Below, one piece after another: positions 56,169 through 64,000 of a stretch of DNA of 64,000 bases. A program made the position numbers and the translations under genes. The notes under the pieces were generated by a model, which was not told the DNA's origin, searched no databases, and saw only the letters and a list, made by a program, of their open reading frames with translations. The stretch's first letter is position 1, and every line of letters starts with the position of its first letter. Where the stretch lies: contig BSBM01000600.1 in the NCBI GenBank assembly GCA_027924585.1, positions 15,373,001-15,437,000 of the forward strand, read 5' to 3'. The DNA comes from Larix kaempferi (Eukaryota; Streptophyta; Pinopsida; Pinales; Pinaceae).

Positions 56169-56969
56169 CTAAGCAACACTAGGATCCCATTGCTTGTATT
56201 GCATCCTTCCTAACATCATGAGTACAAAATATACAGAATCACAGTACATTACAACATCATACAAATGTACATCAAGAAGGGAACTCATCAAAGAATCATG
56301 AAAGTGCCTGTGCATCCAAGTAAGTAGATCATCTTGTTCCCCATACACACAAGCATAAAGTATTATATCAAATATGCTCCAATGACATAGGTGAGGATCC
56401 CATGTCCTATAATGTTGCTCCAAAAGAATGTAATATGCATCAAAATAATCATCCATGTGTTCTTTCATACAAGAAGTGAATGAACCTTCACCATAGTCTG
56501 AACCAAGTAAGGAGCAAAGAAAACAATGAGCCTTCAAGGGGCTCAAAGGAGTACCATATGTGCATACATGAGTATGTGTATCATCAAGAAATAACAAAGG
56601 ATGTTTCTGCCAATAAAAATTTGCTCCAATCATATATCTCTTCACCCAAGTATTGGATGAAGTTCCTCCAACATCAAATGAACTAAACAAGGAGCGAGGA
56701 AAATCATGAGTCTTCAAGTGACTCAAGTGAACATCATAGATGCATCCATGTAGATGTGTATCATCATATGGTGACAAAGGATGCTGCTGAAAATGTAAAT
56801 AAGAAGGTGCTCTAGTCATGCCATCATCAAAAGGAGAGATAGGAGTTTCATACTCCTCATGTGGCACCATCGGAAAGAAACCTTTCACCCAATTTTCATC
56901 CCCAATTGATGTGGCTGAAAAAGAAGTAGGGGGTGAAGAACTGTGAACCAAACTTACATCAAACTTTCG
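56169..56969 (-). CDS. LARD ORF B, unknown protein with 60-residue repeats
   Basis: I do not recognise this protein. The open frame has an ATG at 56,951 and 260 codons, the longest open frame of the element. Two adjacent 60-residue units are visible: one with HPLSPYDDTHLHGCIYDVHL and KTHDFPRSLFSSFD, the next with HPLLFLDDTHTHVCTYGTPL and KAHCFLCSLLGSD. DNA anchors AAACAATGAGCCTTCAAG (56,521) and AAATCATGAGTCTTCAAG (56,701) give an exact 180-bp period. A third, degenerate unit may follow. The sequence is rich in His, Asp, Tyr and Cys. The frame is one base off the upstream ORF A; GAT|GTAAGT at the junction near 56,967 resembles a splice donor. It could be a captured sequence or a diverged structural protein. 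Confidence 0.45.
   Translation of the reverse strand, partial: RKFDVSLVHSSSPPTSFSATSIGDENWVKGFFPMVPHEEYETPISPFDDGMTRAPSYLHFQQHPLSPYDDTHLHGCIYDVHLSHLKTHDFPRSLFSSFDVGGTSSNTWVKRYMIGANFYWQKHPLLFLDDTHTHVCTYGTPLSPLKAHCFLCSLLGSDYGEGSFTSCMKEHMDDYFDAYYILLEQHYRTWDPHLCHWSIFDIILYACVYGEQDDLLTWMHRHFHDSLMSSLLDVHLYDVVMYCDSVYFVLMMLGRMQYKQWDPSVA
56480..56830 (-). repeat. 180-bp coding tandem repeat
   Basis: Two units with anchors at 56,521 and 56,701 keep the reading frame, giving the 60-residue protein repeat. Similarity is high at the anchors and lower between them. Confidence 0.7.
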
Positions 56970-58533
56970 AATGCATCTTCTCCATCATTGTCTGGTCCAA
57001 TTGTTGTGATATCGTGTGCCTCCTCCAAGGCTCTACAACTCTGACCATGAGGTAGCTCATAATCCCTTTGAACAAGAACAAGTGCTTTGTTTCCTTCTTG
57101 TTTGAATGTAGCCTCTTCAAGCACCTACATATCAACATGTACCTCATGTTCCACCATCACATGAGGTCCCTCCTTTGTAACATATATTCTTTAATCCATT
57201 GAATGATTGTCTGATATGTAGGAGGGTGTAAAGGACCTTTGTAACCTCTCTTGAAGTTGCTCAATCTACACCATAGATTTTTTTAGTGCATTTTTGGTGG
57301 AATCCAACTCATTTGAGAGCTTTTCATTCTCTTATGCATCCTTCAAGTTTATTCCATGATACAAACCAACAAGCTCAATTAAATAATCTCTATCAGAAAG
57401 CAAATTTAAAAAATTACCTTTGATGTTGCACATTTCTCTTTGAATCTTCTCCATGTATTAAAGGAAGGATGGCTTCTCCAATGAAGTAGCTCTCCAACAA
57501 GAATTTGACACCAATTATTGAGTGTCATGGAGAGTCTTCAAGGCCTCTTGAATCTTCTTCTCGTCCATATTCAAGGACCTTATAAGAAAATGAGGTTCTT
57601 GCAAATGAACCTCCTCTTCTTCTTCCTTCTTGCTTGGACCAACTTCATGAAGCTCAAGTGGTGATGGGGAAGTTGATATTGATTCTTCTTCAACTAATAC
57701 AAGGCCTACATATCCATGGTCAATGGAACTTTGGATTGCAGCAACACCTTCAAAAGTGATCTCTATGTCACCAACATAGAGGTGTGAGCACCCATCATTA
57801 GGTACTCCTTCATAGTTCAAGCATCCATCAATAGATGCTCTTCGATCCATGTCCAAAGTAGAATGTGTCTCAGAATGATATTTAGTAGTTTCAATGGAAT
57901 ATTATTCATTCTAATATGATGTTTCTTCATATTTTTCAGATTCACTTGGGGGTGAAGTTCGATCCTCTTCATGTAATGCTTCTTCTGCTTCACCACCTAC
58001 AAAACTAGGTGGCGCACGAGTCTCCTCATTTCACTCCTCCTTTTCATTCAAACATATATGATTTTCTCTCCAAGGTTTTTTGCAAGAAGGGAATATACAT
58101 TTATTCACTAACTCCACATATTCATTCTTGGGTCTATATACAAACAAAGCATCCACAAAAAATTCGAAGGAAACTTTTGAGGATGACTTCATAATAACAT
58201 TATAGGCTTGATATTGTTGGGGAAGGGTTTTGCAAGTTTCCCTCCACCATGATATTTCCTTCAAAGGGTATTTCCTTGGAGGTGTGATCTCCCACTCTTC
58301 ATATTCATTGTATAATTTATCACAATAGTAACCATCATAATCTTTGAATGTGAACTGGGTATAGGTACTACAAAAGGGTTCCTCATACTGTCTACAGTAC
58401 TCTTCATATTGCTCATCATAGTCATCATCATACTGCTCATCATACTCATAAAAATCATAACATGAATTTGAATAAGATATGGATTCAATTTTATTCTTCA
58501 ATGAATCACTCAATGCAAAGGTGAAAGGACCAT
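56970..58533 (-). pseudogene. LARD ORF A, unknown acidic coiled-coil protein, about 520 codons
   Basis: From just after the primer site one minus-strand frame can be followed to about 56,970, broken by roughly nine stop codons but no frameshift. The N-terminal part is Tyr/Asp/Glu-rich (YDFYEYDEQYDDDYDEQYEE), then ISWWRETCKTLPQQYQAYNV, a Cys/His cluster (CIFPSCKKPWRENHICLN) near 58,040-58,100, an acidic part (VGPSKKEEEEEVHLQEPHFL, 57,515-57,856) and a probable coiled coil (LSNELDSTKNALKKSM near 57,300). Open pieces are 58,031-58,627 (running into the LTR) and 57,515-57,856. No homology is recognised. Position directly after the primer site is that of gag, so a highly diverged Gag is one hypothesis. 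Confidence 0.45.
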
Positions 58534-58545
58534 GCTCTGATACCA
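58534..58545 (-). promoter_or_regulatory. Primer-binding site, tRNA-Met type
   Basis: Plus-strand GCTCTGATACCA equals TGGTATCAGAGC on the element strand, the standard complement of initiator tRNA-Met, one base from the LTR end. Confidence 0.92.
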
Positions 58546-58546
58546 C

Positions 58547-60486
58547 CGTAATATCCCTAATTTGGAAAATCACTCCATTTTGGCCAATTTTTCGAACATT
58601 GGACCAGTGAAACCCAAATTGTCCCAAATGATTTTGAATTATATATGGAGGGTATTTATAGGTCTTAATACTTCATAATTCATCTCTAAGACACTTAGAC
58701 ATTCATTAGAAACTTTCAGTGTTCACAATTCTCAAGGAGGAAGGAAGGGGAATAAAACTAGTTGAAAACCCCACTAGATTAGTAAATTTTTGGCCTTCCA
58801 AATACTGTACGACCTTCCCTAATTTCTGATATGAGACTTGGAAATGACTGAGGACCTCAATGGAAACCGAAATGAAGCATTATATTAGGATTTAGGGTCT
58901 TCTATAACTCCCAAAAAACAACAGGTCGTATGACATCGAAATGGTGAGAAAATGGTCAACAAGGACATAAAGTTAATGCACAGTCTTTTAGCAAAAATAC
59001 AAGGGTCTACAATTTTTTTTTGAGTCATTCATATTAATTTATATGCAGCTCGAGACATAATCTAAAACTCATAAAAGGTCTGATATCAAACAGATACAAA
59101 GTCACCACAAAAACACCATGTAAAACTAGTGAGGAAACTATCTCGAATCTTGATTTTGCTTGGAAATATTACATAGAATGTATATTAATTCGAGATGTGG
59201 CTCTCATATGTAGTTAATTACAATTATATACATCAAATAACAAGACAATGAATTTGAAATATCAGTCACCGCAATATTTATGCAGCTATGAGTGCACCAT
59301 CACACTTGTACATGGACATTGAGAGAGTTTTGAGAGAAAGATAGTAGAGAAACAAGAGAGAACATGAACTCGAGCTAAAAGGGGAATCAAACCTGCATAA
59401 AAAATCTCCATGAATCTCTATTGAGAGTTCTAAATGGCCTCTCCTCCAACCAACTTGGATAGAAATTTTTCACCTTCGAAATTGGTTCAATGGCAGGGAG
59501 GATGAACATCCATCGTGCAAGAACAAGCTAAAGCTTTCCCAAATTGCAAAGATGCAAATAAAAAATGACCAAAATCTCCTCTCATTTTCCATACTCCTCT
59601 TTTATTAACCTCATGTGGAATCCATATCTTGAATTCCCTCCAAGATTCTTCACTCAACTCTAGTTAGGGAGAGATTCTCATAGAAGACACTTGTCCACTT
59701 CTTTCTTGCATTCCTCTTACCCCAATTCGAATGGGGAATCTTGGCTGACCATAACTCCCCCTATGTTCCCTCTTGGTGGCTAGTTTTAGCCTTGATATGT
59801 CATATGTGTCATAGGTCTTCAATCAGGTCTGAATTTGTCATAGATTCTCCATCCTTGTTGTCATAGATGCTCGGGAATCTACCTACAAGTGTCACAACTT
59901 CTCTATGATGCCTCTTCATCTTCCATGGGAGTTACTCTTCCACTGCAATTAGACCTTACAATATTCATGCCATGAATAATGCCTCTTCAACTCCCCCAAG
60001 TACGTTACCCGCCACCTTGAACTTGAATTGGTGAGAGAATGATGCCAAGTGTAGTGGGGAATCTTGCCAAATGTGGGTCCCACAACCTCTTATGTGCCCT
60101 CATGATCCAATTCCACCTTATTTTCCTTTTTATTATTATTTATTTGACCCACTTAATGTGAATTTGTAAGTCTAAGGTTATTTTGGGTCTTGTAGCTCCC
60201 TTATTCCAAATTTTGATGCTTCCACCCCCAGCCTAGGGAACTAGTAAGTTAGTGAATTTTTTCCTCCATGATAGTTGATTTGGATGGGGACATTACAAAC
60301 TTTGAATTGGGAATTTGATCTTCATGTGACCCACCTTGTCCATTTGGCTCTAAGTTTACATTATTACTAACTTGGACATCATGCTTGGAAATTATTTGAC
60401 CCTTAGCACCAATTTGACAAACTATCATGAACATGGCCAAGTGGCTTAGGCCATTGTGACCCAATGCAAAATTTGGGTACATGACA
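58547..60486 (-). repeat. 5' LTR of the LARD-like element
   Basis: 1,940 bp. On the element strand it begins TGTCATGTACCCAAATTTTG and ends AGGGATATTACG. The ORF at 60,249-60,536 overlaps its start and is chance. Confidence 0.9.
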
Positions 60487-60491
60487 CATGC
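60487..60491 (+). repeat. Target-site duplication CATGC, right copy
   Basis: Matches 53,490-53,494 exactly. Confidence 0.85.
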
Positions 60492-61392
60492 AAACATTAC
60501 AACACATATCCAACAAAAAATTCCTAAGTATTTCATTGTATTTTTTGTATTGGGTTTTCATTTTGAGGGTAGGATTAAGAAACCTTGATATTAAAACTTT
60601 GAATTACGAGGAAGTTTTATTTGTTGAATTCATAGGATTTTTGGCATTGGGGTTCTTATAATAATTGAAAAGACACAAAACCTTGATAATAAAATTTGAT
60701 AGAAGAATAATTTTTCCTTGTTTAAATTCACTGGATATTTAGCCCCGAGTTTTTCATCGTGAGAGTAGGCTCAAGAAACCTCAATGATAAAAATATGACA
60801 GAAAAAAGTGTTGAAGTTTTGTGGCATCAAATTTTCATCTAGAGGTTGGACTTAATAAAATTTAATAGAAGAATACAAATTTCAAAGCAATGAAGATTCT
60901 TAGGCTCTGGTCATAGAATGATTTGAGCTAGAAAATTTCACAAAGCAAATCTTATTGAAGAGAGAATTGACTAAGCACTTTAAATATGTTTTTGTCATTG
61001 AGTTTTTCATCCTAGGGGAAGGTTACAAAACCTCAATTAAGAAATTTTTAAAGATGAAAGAAAAGGAGAGGAGAGAAAGAGACAAAAATCAGGGAGGAAG
61101 GAAAAGGAAGAAAAGGGGAATAAGAAGAAACCTTTTTCAAAAGAAAGTATAGAATCAATTTTGTTTCTCTCACAAATTTGATATGCAAATCCAAATTGGC
61201 CTAAAATTTAAAGGGAAGGACCATGGAATAAGTCCCTATGTAAAAGTCTTAAGGATTTATTTATAGATTTGACTCATGAGTTAAGATAAAACTTGATTTG
61301 AGTTTTTATATAACTGGTCTCTAAAATCATCAGTAGTTCAAATTAAGACAAAAATCAAATTGCGGGAACCCAATATGGAGTACAAGATAACC
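60492..61392 (+). other. AT-rich stretch with dispersed degenerate repeats
   Basis: A motif like GTTTTTCATYNTGRGRGTAGG followed by AARAAACCTNRAT recurs near 60,555, 60,750 and 61,000, with weaker traces near 60,830. A Lys/Arg/Glu-rich frame at 60,955-61,152 (KEKERRERDKNQGGRKRKKR) reflects a purine run. No gene is supported. Confidence 0.35.
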
Positions 61393-61992
61393 CATAATTG
61401 GTTTTAAAAGATTTCTTAAGGGATTCAAGGAATTGCCTTGAGAGCAGCAAAAACACCATTCCTTTGCAAGGGCTAAAAACAATAATTTGGAGAAAATAAA
61501 CCTAAAATAGTCTAACTAGAAAAACTTATCCTTTTACGCTAAAATCTATGTGGGTTTTCAAATAAAAATCTTCTAAAATTATTTGTATTCCTTACCATTG
61601 GGAAGATAGTTTTTTTTTACTTTAGCACATAAAGACGACCAAAGAGTAAAAGTAACAAATTTTATTTTTTTGAGGGGCATACAAATTGATCTTATAATTG
61701 GTTTTAAAAGATTTCTTAAGGGATTCAAGGAATTGCCTTGAGAGCAGCAAAAACACCATTCCTTTGCAAGGGATAAAAACAATAATTTGGAGGAAATAAA
61801 CCTAAAATAGTCTAACTAGAAAAACTTATCCTTTTACGCTAAAATCTATGTGGGTTTTCAAATAAAAATCTTCTAAAATTATTTGTATTCCTTACCATTG
61901 GGAAGATAGTTTTTTTTTACTTTAGCACATAAAGACGACCAAAGAGTAAAAGTAACAAATTTTATTTTTTTGAGGGGCATATAAATTGATAG
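61393..61992 (+). repeat. Near-perfect 300-bp tandem duplication
   Basis: TAATTGGTTTTAAAAGATTT begins at about 61,395 and exactly 300 bp later at 61,695. The copies differ at about three positions (GGGCTAAAA/GGGATAAAA, TGGAGAAAA/TGGAGGAAA, GCATACAAA/GCATATAAA). It is far less diverged than any other repeat in the window. The minus-strand ORF 61,579-61,782 spans the junction and is chance. Confidence 0.95.
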
Positions 61993-64000
61993 GGAAAGTA
62001 CTTGAGTAGATAGAATATTTCAAAGTGAGCAAACTATGTGTTCTATCAATGCTCAAATTAAAGCTTTTTTTTATGGTTCCTCTCTAACAAGTTATAAAAG
62101 TTGGCCTTGGGCACTTGTTTGCACATGAAAAGTGTTGAAAACTAGTACGTTGCCAACTTTTGGAAGGCATTTAAAATAGGTTTTCATTTTGGAAAAACTT
62201 ATAATCATTAAAAATTTCTATTTTAAGAGGTGGCAATCATATATCAACTAACTTCAATCCAAATTCTAATTTTCCAAAAATCTTTGTAGATCAAATCTGT
62301 TTGACTTGATTTTGACCCAGTGTTGTTAACATGAATGACTACCAAAACACCTAGGACTTTGAGAGTAATGTCTATGAGAAATGAGTGAGCATCAAAGCTG
62401 TTTAAATGGAGTTTAACAATGACCAAAACTAAGAAATTGCTTAGGATTCAGCAAAAAGTATGACAGGCCTAGGTGATAATGTCTATAATGATGGAGCAAA
62501 TAATAAGAGGTTGAAGACAACCCAAGGGGAGCATAATATAATCAATACTAAAAAACTGCTGCAATGTTTGAGAAAAATATATAAACACATATAGTTGAGA
62601 CCAAATTCCAACCAAGTAGAGAAGAGATTCTCATTGACGATTATGAAAATTGAGGTGAATGTCTCATGTTAAAACATATTATCTACCTCCACTAGAATGG
62701 TTCATTAGTGATCTTATGCATTAAAGTAACCATTGGGTCACACACATGTTTCTAAGAGTGGTGACAAGAGAAAGAGGCATCATAAAGATAATCTGTGCAA
62801 ATAATTTTATAAGGGAAAGTTGTCTACCTTTGATAGTGACATAAAAGAAGGCCCCGAAGATGAGCATGGAAACAAAGGATACAGAACTATTTTTTGCTTC
62901 ATGATATTGAAAGAAACATGAAGGCCATAGTTGCCATTTGTAATCGAATTAGAAAATCCTTATTTTTGTAAGAACATCATAGGAAAATAAAAAAGATTAA
63001 AAAATCCTTCTTGTTGTAAGAACATCACATCATAGAAAAAAAAATTAAAATGAATCAAATAACTTAATAGGAATTTAAGCCGTACTTTAATTAAAACAAT
63101 ATCTATAAAAGATTAAAGGAAATCGAATTATTTAACAAGAGTTTAAACAATCTCTATACTCATTACTACGAGGAAAAAGTCAATGCTTTCCATGATCTTA
63201 ACATGGATAAATGCTTATGGAAGAACCTCATAGCACTTTATAAATATGTGAAGTACATTAAGGATGACAAGATGAAGGCCAACAATTTCCTTAATGTGTT
63301 ACATATTTTTACAATAATAAATTCAAGACAATGTTTGAGCCCAAAACTTTGAAAGAGATAGTTCAAAAGGCCAAGCACTGAATACCGTACAAAGAATAAT
63401 TAAACTTCAAAAGAGTTTGAAAAGAAAGGAGAGGAGGGAAGGTAATAATATGAGATAAAAGGTTATACATTACCTCCTTAGTCATAAAATAACTCTTATC
63501 AACCAAGTTAACATACATAAAGTAAGTCTAAGTCCACAAAAGTTTTAGGGAACATGATGGAACCCCTGCATTATTTTATATATAGGGAGGATAACATGGC
63601 CAATAATTGTTCAAAGATAAGGGAAAATTCTACAATTGTGAACAATGTACAAGAAATTAAAATAGTGAACAATTTGGCACATGTACCCAAGATTTATGTA
63701 GACTTGGAGGGTTGTTAGTGTTTAATTGTCAAGTTTTGAGGTGGAAACATATGGGAAGGTAAAAACTAAGTCATTATGCATCTTCGATTAGAAAGGAATA
63801 TTGATCTAATACAAACACATTTGAGTGAGGTAAATGTCCAATAGAAACACAATAGACAAGATGGAACAACCTCATAAATGGAGGATGGAATAAATGAAAA
63901 GTATTTTTAGCAATCAAATTTTTGCATGGAGAGCAACGATGTCCCACAAACGAGGGAGTCTCATACACCAATTTGGTTTCTAACTTGACCATGACCTTAA
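61993..64000 (+). other. AT-rich stretch without recognised genes
   Basis: Only short ORFs exist. The minus-strand ORF 63,774-63,992 (72 codons, with CSPCKNLIAKNTFHLFH) runs to the window edge region and could be a fragment of something larger, but I cannot assign it. AGAAAATCCTTNTTNTTGTAAGAACATCA occurs twice near 62,950 and 63,000, a short local duplication. Confidence 0.35.

Larger units (their letters stand above)
53495..60486 (-). mobile_element. Complete non-autonomous LTR element with unknown ORFs (LARD-like)
   Basis: Two direct LTRs (53,495-55,455 and 58,547-60,486) enclose a 3.1-kb internal region. A perfect 5-bp target duplication CATGC flanks the whole (53,490-53,494 and 60,487-60,491). 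On the minus strand the 5' LTR is followed by a tRNA-Met primer site, and GGGAGGGGAAGATT precedes the 3' LTR. No Gag, protease, integrase, reverse transcriptase or RNase H motif occurs inside. Instead there are two long decayed reading frames on the element strand. The LTRs are of the same family as the solo LTRs at 1,165-5,207. Confidence 0.92.

Noticed and set aside
60955-61152. Lys/Arg-rich ORF of 65 codons
   Set aside because: It translates a purine-rich run; no initiation context or homolog is recognised.

Overview
The window looks like intergenic DNA from a large seed-plant nuclear genome. It is AT-rich and carries plant-type Copia and Ty3/gypsy LTR elements primed by initiator tRNA-Met, L1-type LINEs with a C-terminal RNase H, and tRNA-derived SINEs. 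I found no host gene, rRNA, tRNA or CRISPR array. Nearly every coding stretch is a decayed retroelement reading frame. The density of old nested insertions would fit a conifer or another gymnosperm, but the sequence does not prove this.

Layout. (1) 1-6,091: LTR-like DNA that interrupts a gypsy integrase. It contains a solo LTR (1,165-5,207) which itself carries an inverted solo LTR of the same family (1,630-3,640, target duplication AAATG). (2) 6,092-13,004: the gypsy integrase, a long non-coding stretch with a palindromic repeat array and a TATA box, and a decayed reading frame of about 1,060 codons for an unrecognised coiled-coil protein. (3) 13,870-23,234: three LINEs on the plus strand, one inserted in another, with local duplications between them. 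(4) 23,528-23,756: a SINE with a 14-bp target duplication. (5) 24,807-52,690: the remains of one minus-strand LINE in six pieces. It is split by a solo LTR, a SINE that itself holds a Copia-like non-coding element, a 9.7-kb Copia that itself holds a GAG-PR-only Copia and a SINE, a truncated minus-strand Copia, and a 3.7-kb unidentified block. (6) 53,495-60,486: a complete non-autonomous LTR element on the minus strand with LTRs of about 1.95 kb, tRNA-Met primer site, polypurine tract and a CATGC target duplication. It encodes unrecognised proteins instead of Gag-Pol. (7) 60,492-64,000: AT-rich sequence with a nearly perfect 300-bp tandem duplication.

The elements relate as families. The LTRs of region 1 and region 6 belong to one family. 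The non-coding Copia-like element (27,609) and the coding Copia (33,494) have related LTRs and may be a non-autonomous/autonomous pair. The LINEs share a 3'-terminal oligo-T/oligo-A hairpin. Insertion order can be read from the nesting. The most unusual items are the unknown ORFs in the 53.5-60.5 kb element, the 1,060-codon coiled-coil ORF with its palindromic upstream array, and the shared LINE 3' hairpin.
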